A stretch of DNA of 38,881 nucleotides from Methylococcaceae bacterium TMED69. Lineage in GTDB: Bacteria > Pseudomonadota > Gammaproteobacteria > Ga0077536. Shown here in pieces: positions 15,459-24,034 of the stretch. Made by a program: the position numbers and the translations under genes. A model generated the notes under the pieces. That model was not told where the DNA came from. It searched no databases and worked only from the letters and a program-made list of their open reading frames with translations. Position 1 is the first letter of the stretch. Each line of letters starts with the position of its first letter. Location of the stretch: contig NHDW01000003.1 in the NCBI GenBank assembly GCA_002170535.1, positions 87,593 through 126,473 on the forward strand, in the 5' to 3' direction.

Positions 15459-16955
15459 TCAAAAATCAAAGGATTGTTGAATCTCAACCAATTTTGAAGT
15501 TTTTTTATTTTTAAAATTTTTTTTACGACTACCGTGTTTTAAGAAAATTTTTTTTGATTCTTTTTGAAATGTCGAAACTTTTTTAAGTGAATGTATTTTT
15601 TCAGCTGCTTTGAGTCTAGATTCTTTTTCTTCTACTATTAATGATGGATAACCTGTCTTCTTCAGTATTGGTGCTGGTTTAAACAGATTTTCTGGTTCGA
15701 CTTCTTTTAATTCAGGAACCCATCTCTTAATAAAAATAGCGTCAGGATCATGGTCAATTGATTGTTTAAAGGGGTTATATATTCTTATCGTGTTAATTCC
15801 GGTTGTTCCAGATTGCATTTGGCACTGTGGGTAATGAATGCCAGGCTCAAAGTCAACAAATAAACTTGCAAGGTAAGATGCAGATTGTTGCCAAGGCAAC
15901 CAGAGATGATAACTTGAAAAACTCATCAACATCGCCCTCATTCTAAAATTAATCCATCCAGTACTTATCAAACACCTCATGCATGCATCTAAGAAAGGAT
16001 AGCCTGTCATCCCGTTTTGCCATGCTACAAACTTCCTCTCACAAAATTCCCTATCTAACACATTCGTCAAAGAATGAAGATTATTAAACTCGATGGTTGG
16101 TTGGTCTTCTAGTTTTTGAATAAAATGACAGTGCCATTTCAATCTACTCATAAACGATCTTATTGATGCTCTTCTTTTTTTTAAAAGTGCAAGATCAGAG
16201 GTATCCATAACATTATTCAACGCCTTCACAGCATGTACAATTTCTTTTATAGAAAATATTCCAAAAGCAAGATACGGTGATAACCGAGAGGAGCTCACAA
16301 AAGCTTTATTTGGGGGCGAAATTCCACCTTTATAATTTGTATGTCTTGATGTAATAAAACTGTTCAGGACGCTTTCACCAGCTCTTCGTCCGCCTGGCAA
16401 TTTTCTAAACAAATCAATTGGATCAACTCGCCAGGTCGATTTAGAACCTGGAATGCGATCAGATCTAATTTCTACTCCATCCAACTTAACGGGTTCTTTC
16501 TCAGGCGGACGATCCATCCTTTCTTTCCATTTTTTAGACCAATCGTTGCGGTCTTTTAAACCTCTGACAACACCATTACGTGGCAATTCGCGCCAGTAGA
16601 TATTTTCAGATCTAAACCAATTTCTTAATGCGACATCTCGTTCGAAGGTCGCATAGCTCCAAGTTTCCTCGTAAGAAAACACTGTTTTTATATTAAACAT
16701 TTTAGCAATTGAGCTAAATACCTCTATGCAATCCCCTTTTCTGAATACAAGAGGTTGTCCTAATTTTGACAAATCGGCGTTCAGATCCTGCAGGGATTCA
16801 AAAAGAAACTTACGGTGCACGTTGCCCAGATTTGAATTAACCCAGATTGTCGGCTCGTAAATATATAGAGGAATAAATGGACCTTCTCGTCCAGCCTCCG
16901 TGAGCGCCAAATTATCGCAAATTCGCAAATCTCTTTTGAACCAAACTATATTCAT
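15459..16955 (-). CDS. Photolyase/cryptochrome-family protein, non-canonical clade
   Basis: A 498-residue flavoprotein with the photolyase N-terminal domain (IVWFKRDLRICDN, residues 3-15) and the FAD domain (SRLSPYLAFGIFS 223-235, WQNGMTGYPFLDACMR 312-327). In place of the CPD photolyase N-N-G-G-W-Q-W stretch it reads HYPQCQM (374-380), so the flavin-facing asparagine and the proximal tryptophan are changed. SGTTGINTIRIYNP (382-395) and DHDPDAIF follow. A lysine-rich tail of about 50 residues could bind nucleic acid. It may belong to the group sometimes called photolyase-like or NewPHL. Repair or light sensing are both possible. It starts 79 bases downstream of the tRNA-Ser 3' end. Confidence 0.85.
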   Translation of the reverse strand: MNIVWFKRDLRICDNLALTEAGREGPFIPLYIYEPTIWVNSNLGNVHRKFLFESLQDLNADLSKLGQPLVFRKGDCIEVFSSIAKMFNIKTVFSYEETWSYATFERDVALRNWFRSENIYWRELPRNGVVRGLKDRNDWSKKWKERMDRPPEKEPVKLDGVEIRSDRIPGSKSTWRVDPIDLFRKLPGGRRAGESVLNSFITSRHTNYKGGISPPNKAFVSSSRLSPYLAFGIFSIKEIVHAVKALNNVMDTSDLALLKKRRASIRSFMSRLKWHCHFIQKLEDQPTIEFNNLHSLTNVLDREFCERKFVAWQNGMTGYPFLDACMRCLISTGWINFRMRAMLMSFSSYHLWLPWQQSASYLASLFVDFEPGIHYPQCQMQSGTTGINTIRIYNPFKQSIDHDPDAIFIKRWVPELKEVEPENLFKPAPILKKTGYPSLIVEEKESRLKAAEKIHSLKKVSTFQKESKKIFLKHGSRKKNFKNKKTSKLVEIQQSFDF

Positions 16956-17034
16956 GTAAATCTAATGCAAGTCGTTGTTAGTTAAATACGCTGCTTTTGC
17001 TGTAAATGGCTAAGTAACAAAAAGAAATTTAATT

Positions 17035-17122
17035 CGGAGAGAGAGGGATTCGAACCCTCGATACGATATTATCGCATACACACTTTCCAGGCGTGCGCCT
17101 TAAACCACTCGGCCATCTCTCC
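17035..17122 (-). tRNA. tRNA-Ser(GGA)
   Basis: An 88-base tRNA on the minus strand. The acceptor helix is GGAGAGA (5', ending at 17122) with TCTCTCC (3'), discriminator G at 17035. The anticodon loop gives GGA, reading UCC serine codons. The long variable arm typical of tRNA-Ser forms a stem (TGCGATA...TATCGTA region), and the T-arm contains GGTTCGAATCC. CCA is not encoded. It lies 19 bases after the arsenosugar glycosyltransferase gene and may be co-transcribed or have its own promoter. Confidence 0.97.
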
Positions 17123-17141
17123 TGATTTTTTGATTTCTATT

Positions 17142-17762
17142 TTACGATAATAAAGTAGTCATTCCTATGTCGTAGCACGTGTCTATATCGCGCCGCATCG
17201 TTATTGTTTTACAGTTTAAATTTAATCTTTCAATATTTCTTCTTAAACCCGAAAAAACGTTGCTTGTCGACCATTCCAATCCATTAAACAAATCAATATT
17301 TGAGTTGAACAAACCTAAACACCAGAAACCTCCATCGGCACTCGGGCCAACAACTATATCTTCCTGACTTTCTAACCTATTTATAGCCGATATTAAATCA
17401 TTACTCGTAGAATCAGCTATATCACTACCGACTAACAAAATGCGGTCGTATAACGATGACAAACGGACAATCGTATTATGCATACGTTCACCGAGGCAAA
17501 AACCATTTTGTTCGAAAATCACCCATCCATTCGCTAGCCCTCTTTCACTAAACCATTTCACATCCTGAACGCTCATGGTATCCAGAGATAAGCATTTATC
17601 TACATCCGGTATTTTTTGAACATCTCCGAGAATTTTATCTACCAATATTTGATATACCTTTTTAGCGTCGTTTTCCCCTAACTCTTTTGCTAATCTTGTT
17701 TTTATTTGCGGAGAGTATGGGCTCCTTAAAAAAACAACTATTACGTCATCCTGCTTAATCAT
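17142..17762 (-). CDS. Arsenosugar-type glycosyltransferase, DUF2064/TIGR04282 family
   Basis: A 206-residue nucleotidyltransferase-like glycosyltransferase A-fold protein. The nucleotide-binding N-terminus is VFLRSPYSPQIKTRLA (10-25), followed by GER (91-93), the metal-binding GSD (112-114) and GPSADGGFWCLGL (139-151). TIGR04282 proteins are encoded with ArsS and TIGR04283 in arsenosugar loci and are thought to help attach or modify the sugar part. Its start overlaps the end of the GT2 gene by eight bases, showing tight co-translation. It is last in the purK-purE-arsS run. Confidence 0.88.
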   Translation of the reverse strand: MIKQDDVIVVFLRSPYSPQIKTRLAKELGENDAKKVYQILVDKILGDVQKIPDVDKCLSLDTMSVQDVKWFSERGLANGWVIFEQNGFCLGERMHNTIVRLSSLYDRILLVGSDIADSTSNDLISAINRLESQEDIVVGPSADGGFWCLGLFNSNIDLFNGLEWSTSNVFSGLRRNIERLNLNCKTITMRRDIDTCYDIGMTTLLS

Positions 17763-18435
17763 GTTTCGTATAGATTCTCTCTAACGAAGACGCCGAAACT
17801 TTAAAAAACCAAGCCAACCGTAAAAACCACATTAAAAGAACTGTGCGCAAAATACCATTCTTTTTCCAGCGTCTACTAGAAACCTGTAACCTATGCGAAG
17901 AAATATAAGGGGGGTACAGCTTTAATTTTTTTGAAATAGCGATATCCTCCATAATCTCTATTTCAGGAAAGCCACCAATTTCCTCAAATACTTGGCGAGA
18001 TAAAAAAATTCCTTTATCGCCGGTAGCTATTTTCGTTAATCTAGAGCGGAAATTCATACAAGATTCAATAATCCTAAAGATCCAATAGCTGTCTTTTAGA
18101 TCAATATCAAAAAAGCCCCAAAATTTTTCACTACCTTCAGATAACAATTCACTACGTGAGATATTTGATATTCCTACATCGGCATGGAGAAACCATAAAA
18201 CGTCACCTTTGGCACATTTTGCTGCCTCATTCATCTGAATCGCCCGTCCCTTTTTAGTTCTCACCAAACGCACACGATCGCAGAGGTTCACGGTTCCATC
18301 AGAGCTACCCCCATCTGAAACAATAATTTCATCCTCAGACTCACACCAAGACAATAGTTGGTTTATTACCTCAGGTAGAAAGTTCTCCTCATTGAAAACG
18401 GGGACTATAACGGAAATAATCTTATTTTTATCCAT
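17755..18435 (-). CDS. Arsenosugar-type family 2 glycosyltransferase, TIGR04283
   Basis: A 226-residue GT2 enzyme: ISVIVPVFNEENFLPE at the N-terminus, SDGGSSDGT (40-48) for nucleotide-sugar binding, FLHADVG (82-88) as the DxD-like element, and GDKGIFLS with GGFPEIEIMED in the acceptor region. This short form, linked to ArsS and a DUF2064 protein, is the TIGR04283 type of arsenosugar loci. A hydrophobic segment near the C-terminus (about 200-215) may attach it to the membrane. It begins five bases after arsS ends and overlaps the next gene by eight bases. Confidence 0.88.
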   Translation of the reverse strand: MDKNKIISVIVPVFNEENFLPEVINQLLSWCESEDEIIVSDGGSSDGTVNLCDRVRLVRTKKGRAIQMNEAAKCAKGDVLWFLHADVGISNISRSELLSEGSEKFWGFFDIDLKDSYWIFRIIESCMNFRSRLTKIATGDKGIFLSRQVFEEIGGFPEIEIMEDIAISKKLKLYPPYISSHRLQVSSRRWKKNGILRTVLLMWFLRLAWFFKVSASSLERIYTKHD

Positions 18436-18440
18436 CTATT

Positions 18441-19358
18441 TCAGTTTTGAAGAGCACCGCCGCAACTACTTCCTTTGCCAGCTAAACATCCAAAACAATG
18501 CTCGTCAACATTAATCTGACTATTTTCTAAACTTGAGGAGCTGACTTCTGAAATATGAATTTTTTTCCGTCCAAACGCAGGGAGATCTAGCATTTGATTA
18601 AAATCACAGTCGTAAACGAATCCTTGCCAATCAATACTTATCATTTTTTTACACATTACTTTTGATAAATTAGATTTGTTAAAATTTCTTCGCAACAAGG
18701 AAATATAGTTATCAAGTTCGCCCGTTCGGATAAGGTAGTCTTTAAACCTCTTAATAGGCATATTCGTTAGAGTCAACAACTCATTAAACTGTACTCCATA
18801 CTCAGATAAAGCGCTTCTGTATTCATCTACCAAATCATCCGAATCGGGCGGCAGAAATGCTCCATTAGGATTGTAAACTAAGTCAAGAATCAATTGTTTT
18901 TTTAAACCATAACCAGCTTTATTTAATTCTTGCAAACCAAAAATACTTTTTGAGAATACTCCTTTACCTCTTTGAGAATCTACATTTTTTTCGCTAAAAC
19001 AAGGTAAAGATGCGATTATTTTAATCTGATTTTCTGCAAAAAATCGCGGTAAATTTTTATCTTTTAGTTCATAAAGGATTGTTAAATTACAGCGGTTGGA
19101 GATCGATAATCCTCTATCTGTTAATTGCCTGATAAGAAATATAAAATGCGGATTTAATTCAGGCGCCCCTCCAGTGATATCAACGTTTTTACTGCTCGTC
19201 AAGTCAATAAAATTGAGAACGGAAATCATTGTTTCTCTAGTCATTATTTCAGTTCTGGATGGTCCTGCTTCGACGTGACAATGGGAGCAGGCTTGATTAC
19301 ATTTATAACCTAGATTTAATTGGATGGTATCCAGGCCTTTTCTTTCTAGTGTAAACAT
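18441..19358 (-). CDS. arsS: Radical SAM arsenosugar biosynthesis enzyme ArsS
   Basis: A 305-residue radical SAM protein. The cluster motif CxxxCxxC is C20, C24, C27 in YKCNQACSHCHVEAGP. The DITGGAPELNPHF segment follows, and a C-terminal cysteine cluster (C288, C291, C299) could hold a second Fe-S centre. ArsS transfers a 5'-deoxyadenosyl group from SAM to dimethylarsenite, the committed step to arsenosugars. The full length and the two neighbouring glycosyltransferases support the call. The methyltransferase arsM, which supplies the substrate, is not in the window. It lies 13 bases downstream of purE. Confidence 0.92.
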   Translation of the reverse strand: MFTLERKGLDTIQLNLGYKCNQACSHCHVEAGPSRTEIMTRETMISVLNFIDLTSSKNVDITGGAPELNPHFIFLIRQLTDRGLSISNRCNLTILYELKDKNLPRFFAENQIKIIASLPCFSEKNVDSQRGKGVFSKSIFGLQELNKAGYGLKKQLILDLVYNPNGAFLPPDSDDLVDEYRSALSEYGVQFNELLTLTNMPIKRFKDYLIRTGELDNYISLLRRNFNKSNLSKVMCKKMISIDWQGFVYDCDFNQMLDLPAFGRKKIHISEVSSSSLENSQINVDEHCFGCLAGKGSSCGGALQN

Positions 19359-19371
19359 TTTTCAAATATTA

Positions 19372-19875
19372 TCAGGGCGAAAATATAAATTTTCTTTTCT
19401 TGGAAGAATTGAGTACCTTATTTTTTCTATCTAAACGAAAACGTTCTAAATTATCAACAAATTGCGGATGAGCTCTTAACAAAATTTGAACAGCTAAAAT
19501 AGCGGCGTTTTCAGCATTATCTATCGCCACTGTGGCCACAGGAATGCCAGCAGGCATCTGAACGATCGAATATAGAGAATCTAATCCATCCATTTTCGTC
19601 GAAGAAATTGGCACACCAATTACCGGTAAAATAGTAAGAGAAGCAACCATGCCAGGCAAGTGAGCAGCTCCACCGGCGCCTGCAATGACGGCCGCAAAAT
19701 TTCTAGTAAAGAGACTGCCTGCGTACTCGAACATTTTTTCTGGAGTCCTATGTGCCGATACTATATCTACTTCAATAGGAACCTTCAGTTGCTTTAGGCA
19801 TTCTATTGCTTTGTTCATCACTTCAAAATCTGATTCGCTTCCCATTATCACTGCAATTAATGGTTCATCCGACAT
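19372..19875 (-). CDS. purE: N5-carboxyaminoimidazole ribonucleotide mutase
   Basis: A 167-residue class I PurE, which converts N5-CAIR to CAIR in purine synthesis. Hallmarks are IAVIMGSESDFEVM, the catalytic SAHRTPEKM with its histidine, AGAGGAAHLPGMVA and PVIGVPISSTKMDGLDSLYSIVQMP. A short lysine-rich tail follows the normal C-terminus. It lies 11 bases downstream of purK, the usual purine partner, and 13 bases upstream of arsS. Confidence 0.97.
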   Translation of the reverse strand: MSDEPLIAVIMGSESDFEVMNKAIECLKQLKVPIEVDIVSAHRTPEKMFEYAGSLFTRNFAAVIAGAGGAAHLPGMVASLTILPVIGVPISSTKMDGLDSLYSIVQMPAGIPVATVAIDNAENAAILAVQILLRAHPQFVDNLERFRLDRKNKVLNSSKKRKFIFSP

Positions 19876-19886
19876 CTATATCTCCC

Positions 19887-21002
19887 TTAAATAAACTGGT
19901 CCAAGACTCGGTTAGCGATTGCTTCTGCACCTCCAACGGTTTTATCTAGAACAGTCACATGACCAATCTTTCGGCCTGGCCTGTTAGTTTTTTTTAAATA
20001 GTTGTGCATAAAGACTTGGTTATCGTTTTTTTTGTTCAGCATTTCTATTATTTTTTCAGTCCTACTTTCAGAGTCCGATGCGAAAACGTTAAATGAAACA
20101 GAGCTAAATATCAACTTGCTGGGAAGCACTGAAAGTCCACTTACAGCTCTAATATGCTGTTCAAACTGAGAAACAGAACAAGCTTCAATGGAAAAATGTC
20201 CGCTGTTATGCGGACGAGGGGACAATTCATTAATTAGAATTTCCCCCTCTTTTGATTGAAAAAATTCTATCCCTAAAATACCAATATAATTTAATTTTTC
20301 AACCAAACCTTTTGCAAGCTGTTGGATAAGAGTTTCAGTCTCTAATTTTATATCCGCTGGAGCTCTACATAACTTTAGAACGTTAGTCTCTTCATCCATT
20401 ACAATCTCGACTATCGGCAAAAATTCAACTTGTCCAAACATATCTCGAGCAACCATTATTGCAAGTTCTTTATCGATTTGTACTGTTTCTTCAATGTATC
20501 CCAGGGTAGTAATAGACATCAACTGTTCTTTATTTAATATCTTAACAACTCCCTTTCCATCATACCCTCCTAAACGAGCCTTCCAAACCAATGGAAAAAT
20601 AAGCTCATCGTTATGGTCATTATTAATTTCGGAGAAATTTCCGACCGGAAACCCTAATTCAAGTAACGATCTCTTCTGCAAAAGCTTATCCTGAATCATT
20701 CCCATAACAGAGGCTCGGGGTCTAATTACATGCTTTTGTTTTTCTAAAGATTTAAGAGATTCATAATCAACTTTCTCTATATCAAATGTTAGGACGTCAA
20801 CCATTTTAGAAAACTCTATTAAATCTTGAGAATTATTAAAATCACCATTTATTAGTTTGTCACAGGATGAGGAAGCTGAACAATTTTTATCGGGATCTAA
20901 GATGTAAATTCTTTTCCCAAGCCTTTTTGCTGGCTCAACCATCATCTGCGCAAGCTGGCCTCCTCCAGCAATCCCGATTATATTTAATTCTTTCTTTTTC
21001 AT
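19887..21002 (-). CDS. purK: 5-(carboxyamino)imidazole ribonucleotide synthase
   Basis: A 371-residue ATP-grasp enzyme that makes N5-CAIR from AIR, bicarbonate and ATP. It opens with IIGIAGGGQLAQMM, the first nucleotide fold. The central ATP-grasp has WKARLGGYDGKGVV, and the catalytic end has INELSPRPHNSGHFSIEACSVSQFEQHIRAVSGL. The length is normal. It is the first gene of the five-gene minus-strand run purK, purE, arsS and two glycosyltransferases, and is divergent from folE across 190 bases. Confidence 0.97.
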   Translation of the reverse strand: MKKKELNIIGIAGGGQLAQMMVEPAKRLGKRIYILDPDKNCSASSSCDKLINGDFNNSQDLIEFSKMVDVLTFDIEKVDYESLKSLEKQKHVIRPRASVMGMIQDKLLQKRSLLELGFPVGNFSEINNDHNDELIFPLVWKARLGGYDGKGVVKILNKEQLMSITTLGYIEETVQIDKELAIMVARDMFGQVEFLPIVEIVMDEETNVLKLCRAPADIKLETETLIQQLAKGLVEKLNYIGILGIEFFQSKEGEILINELSPRPHNSGHFSIEACSVSQFEQHIRAVSGLSVLPSKLIFSSVSFNVFASDSESRTEKIIEMLNKKNDNQVFMHNYLKKTNRPGRKIGHVTVLDKTVGGAEAIANRVLDQFI

Positions 21003-21192
21003 AGAATCACTTCATTCCATCGGTCTATGTCAATGAAAACCCGACTCCCCTTAGATATTTTTGATAATGGTTATATCTTATAAATAACATTTTTGATAGT
21101 ATTATATTTAGAAAATTTTCAGCCTGCTGTAAAGTTTGCAAACAAATCTATAAAAAGCAACCATCCATCATCTACTAGGATTATATTACGAA

Positions 21193-21810
21193 ATGCGAAA
21201 GGATAAAAAAAACAATTCGGATAAACCATCAAGGGAAGAAGCGATTGAGGCCGTTCGTACATTAATACGCTGGGCTGGAGATGATCCCATGAGAGAAGGT
21301 CTAATTGATACCCCAAAGAGAGTAGTAAAATCCTATAGCGAATTTTTTTGTGGTTATGATCAAGACCCAGAAGCAGTCCTTTCAGCGACATTCTCCGAAA
21401 CGCAAAACTATGATGAGATGGTTATTCTTAAAAATATGCGACTAGAAACACATTGCGAACACCACATGGTACCAATAATAGGAAAAGCCCATGTAGGTTA
21501 CCTACCATCAGGAAAAGTGGTGGGGTTAAGTAAGATTGCCAGACTAGTCGACGTCTATTCCAAGCGTTTACAGATACAAGAGAAGTTAACATCACAAATC
21601 GCAGATACTCTAGAGGAAATTCTTAAACCTAAAGGTGTTGCTGTGGTGATTGAAGCACAACATCAGTGTATGACAACCAGGGGTGTTCATAAACCTGGTA
21701 CAAGCGCGATTACAAGTCGAATGCTAGGTTCATTTCGGACAGACTCAAATACTCGACGAGAATTTCTCAGTATTATTCAGCGAACAGATTCAGATGGGCT
21801 TATGGTATAA
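21193..21810 (+). CDS. folE: GTP cyclohydrolase I
   Basis: A 205-residue type I GTP cyclohydrolase, which makes 7,8-dihydroneopterin triphosphate for folate. The zinc ligands are C88, H91 and C159 (HCEHHM and QCMTTRG). [29 protein letters not shown] and the closing [10 protein letters not shown] are characteristic. It is a single plus-strand gene that ends 20 bases before the convergent yidD stop. Folate supply links it functionally to fhs elsewhere in the window, but not by operon. Confidence 0.97.
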   Translation: MRKDKKNNSDKPSREEAIEAVRTLIRWAGDDPMREGLIDTPKRVVKSYSEFFCGYDQDPEAVLSATFSETQNYDEMVILKNMRLETHCEHHMVPIIGKAHVGYLPSGKVVGLSKIARLVDVYSKRLQIQEKLTSQIADTLEEILKPKGVAVVIEAQHQCMTTRGVHKPGTSAITSRMLGSFRTDSNTRREFLSIIQRTDSDGLMV

Positions 21811-21830
21811 AAAATCTATTATTTTAGTTT

Positions 21831-22052
21831 CTAGGGAACAGGATCATGGCCCTTTCCTCCAAGCGGATTACATCTGATAACTCTCGTCACTGATAACCAA
21901 AGACCTTTTCTAATTCCATGCCTAGATACAGCTTCCTGAGCATAAGATGAACAGGAGGGAGTAAAGCGACATGATGGAGCCAAGAAAGGTGATATGTATT
22001 TGATGTAAATACCGATAAACCGAACAATCAAGAAACGAGCTGGATATTTCAT
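21831..22052 (-). CDS. yidD: Membrane protein insertion efficiency factor YidD
   Basis: A 73-residue YidD protein with the full signature: a hydrophobic N-terminal helix with [23 protein letters not shown], then [34 protein letters not shown]. It lies at the inner membrane near YidC. Its ATG overlaps the cysS stop by four bases, so the two are translationally coupled. In most bacteria yidD sits between rnpA and yidC; here neither is present. The gene is complete. Confidence 0.95.
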   Translation of the reverse strand: MKYPARFLIVRFIGIYIKYISPFLAPSCRFTPSCSSYAQEAVSRHGIRKGLWLSVTRVIRCNPLGGKGHDPVP

Positions 22053-23434
22053 TTTTCAATAAGCTCCCAGTCAGTTCCCTGTGCGCCATCCTTAAGCAGA
22101 ATATTTTTTTGAACCAATTGGTTTCTTATCTTATCAGCTGTCTTAAAATCTTTATTTTTTCTCGCTTCATTTCTTCTTTCTATAAATTTATTAATTTCAT
22201 TTTCATCTAACCGAGACGAGACAGAGGATTTAAACCAAGCACTCGGATCTTCTTTTAGTAAACCCAATAGATCAGCCCCATCTCTAAGTTCTTGTAAAAG
22301 TTCTAATCGTACTTCTAATTTTTTTGTACTCTTAATTTCTTTAGATATTTTAAACATTGCAGAAAGAGCTTCAGGTGTGTTTAGGTCAGAAGATAAAGCA
22401 TCTTTTATCCTATTACGATTTGGCTTAGTCAGGCTCATTGCTCCATCAGCTATTAATTCCATCAAAATGCGATAAATTTTGTCAAGACTTTGTCTTGCCC
22501 TCGAGGGACTTTCAGAAGTCCAATCGAGGGGTTGTCGATAATGCGTACTTATAAGCGCAAATCGAACCACCTCACCAGGTTCCTTTTGCAGTAAATCCTT
22601 AACTCTAATAATATTGCCCAAGGATTTCGACATCTTTTGGCCATCTATTGTCACGTGCCCGTTGTGAACCCAATACTTTGCATACTTCTCGTTATGAAAT
22701 GCGCATTCACTCTGCGCGATTTCGTTTTCATGATGAGGAAAAATTAAGTCCATTCCACCACCATGAATATCAATAGTTGATGCAAATATCTTCCTCGACA
22801 TGGCTGAACATTCAATATGCCAGCCGGGTCGACCGTAACCCCATTCACTGTCCCACCCAGGGATTCCATTTTTTGATGGCTTCCACAACACAAAGTCGGC
22901 TGGATTCCTTTTATACGGGGCCACTTCAACGCGTGCCCCAGCCAACATTTCGTCTTGATTTCGTTTTGATAGCTTGCCATAATCCTTAAATTTTTTAACT
23001 TCAAACAAGACATGCCCGTCGGCAACATAAGCAAAATTTTTTTCAACCAAATCACTTATCATTTTAATAATCTCATTAATATTTTCCGTAACCCGAGGTT
23101 CGTTCGAGGGCTCCAAAACACCTAGCCTTCTCATATCTTCTTTATAAGCTGCGATGAACTTTTTAGTAATCTCTTGATAAGAAACCCCTGTGTCCGATGC
23201 TGCTGCAAATATTTTGTCATCTATATCAGTGAAATTACGAGCATACACGACGTTCGGATAAGCAGATTTGAGAAGGCGAAACAGAATATCAAATACAATA
23301 GCAGGTCGAGCATTACCTACGTGAGGAAAATCATAGACCGTTGGCCCGCAAACATACATTGTCGCTGTATTTTCCGTTTGGGGCTGGAAAGTTTTGATAG
23401 ATTTAGAAAGAGTGTCATATAAGGAGATAATCAT
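22049..23434 (-). CDS. cysS: Cysteinyl-tRNA synthetase
   Basis: A 461-residue class I synthetase matching the E. coli length. The zinc ligands are all present at near-identical positions: C29, C209, H234 and E238. The HIGH-type motif is HVGN (38-41) and the KMSKS motif is at 267-271. It charges tRNA-Cys. The gene is first in a pair with yidD and is divergent from hisI, with 106 bases between starts. Confidence 0.98.
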   Translation of the reverse strand: MIISLYDTLSKSIKTFQPQTENTATMYVCGPTVYDFPHVGNARPAIVFDILFRLLKSAYPNVVYARNFTDIDDKIFAAASDTGVSYQEITKKFIAAYKEDMRRLGVLEPSNEPRVTENINEIIKMISDLVEKNFAYVADGHVLFEVKKFKDYGKLSKRNQDEMLAGARVEVAPYKRNPADFVLWKPSKNGIPGWDSEWGYGRPGWHIECSAMSRKIFASTIDIHGGGMDLIFPHHENEIAQSECAFHNEKYAKYWVHNGHVTIDGQKMSKSLGNIIRVKDLLQKEPGEVVRFALISTHYRQPLDWTSESPSRARQSLDKIYRILMELIADGAMSLTKPNRNRIKDALSSDLNTPEALSAMFKISKEIKSTKKLEVRLELLQELRDGADLLGLLKEDPSAWFKSSVSSRLDENEINKFIERRNEARKNKDFKTADKIRNQLVQKNILLKDGAQGTDWELIEK

Positions 23435-23540
23435 CGCTCGAACTGTAGGTCTTTTAAGTGGTTAAAGAATTATTAATTTTTTTATTGAACAATAAATATC
23501 AATAGTCATACAATATACTAAATCAGCTAGGTAAGCCATA

Positions 23541-24023
23541 ATGGGTAGTGATAACAAATCAATTTTTTTTGAGCCACGAACATCAGTCGAACAAATAGAA
23601 GAAGGGACATCTCTGGCGCCAAAATTCAATAATGATGGCCTCATTCCTGTTACTACAAGCGAATGGGGAAGCGGGATAGTCTTAATGATGGGCTTTATGA
23701 ATAATGACGCTCTAATTCTCACCATAGAATCCGGATTTGCCCATTATTGGAGCAGAAGCAGGAAAAAAATATGGAAAAAAGGCGAAACTAGCGGAATGTA
23801 CCAAACTGTGAAAGACCTCAGAATTGATGACGATCAAGATGCAGTTTGGATGCAAGTGGAGCTAGCTGGGGACCAAGCAAGTTGCCATGTTGGCTATAAA
23901 TCTTGTTTCTACCGAGCCATTCCAATTGGCAAGGGTCCCGTCAAATTAGAATTCAAAGAAACCGAAAAAGTCTTCGACCCTGAAGCGACGTATGGAGATT
24001 TACCCAATCCAACGAAACTGTAG
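23541..24023 (+). CDS. hisI: Phosphoribosyl-AMP cyclohydrolase, zinc ligand altered
   Basis: A 160-residue stand-alone HisI. It has the alphaproteobacteria-like N-terminal extension (EEGTSLAPKFNNDGLIP), then MGFMNNDAL, HYWSRSRKKIWKKGETSG (68-85) and ASCHVGYKSCFYRA (113-126). It catalyses the third step of histidine synthesis. The usual D-C-D-Q-D metal motif reads DDDQD (96-100), so the zinc-ligand cysteine is D97, encoded by GAC, which is two base changes from a Cys codon. C115 and C122 remain. The change could weaken activity or mark a variant subgroup. It ends 11 bases before the convergent gloB stop. Confidence 0.88.
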   Translation: MGSDNKSIFFEPRTSVEQIEEGTSLAPKFNNDGLIPVTTSEWGSGIVLMMGFMNNDALILTIESGFAHYWSRSRKKIWKKGETSGMYQTVKDLRIDDDQDAVWMQVELAGDQASCHVGYKSCFYRAIPIGKGPVKLEFKETEKVFDPEATYGDLPNPTKL

Positions 24024-24034
24024 TCTCGCTTTTT

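Noticed and set aside
17035-17122. tRNA-Ser as an integration site for the photolyase island
   Set aside because: No integrase gene, no second copy of the tRNA 3' end, and no mobile element is visible on the island side.
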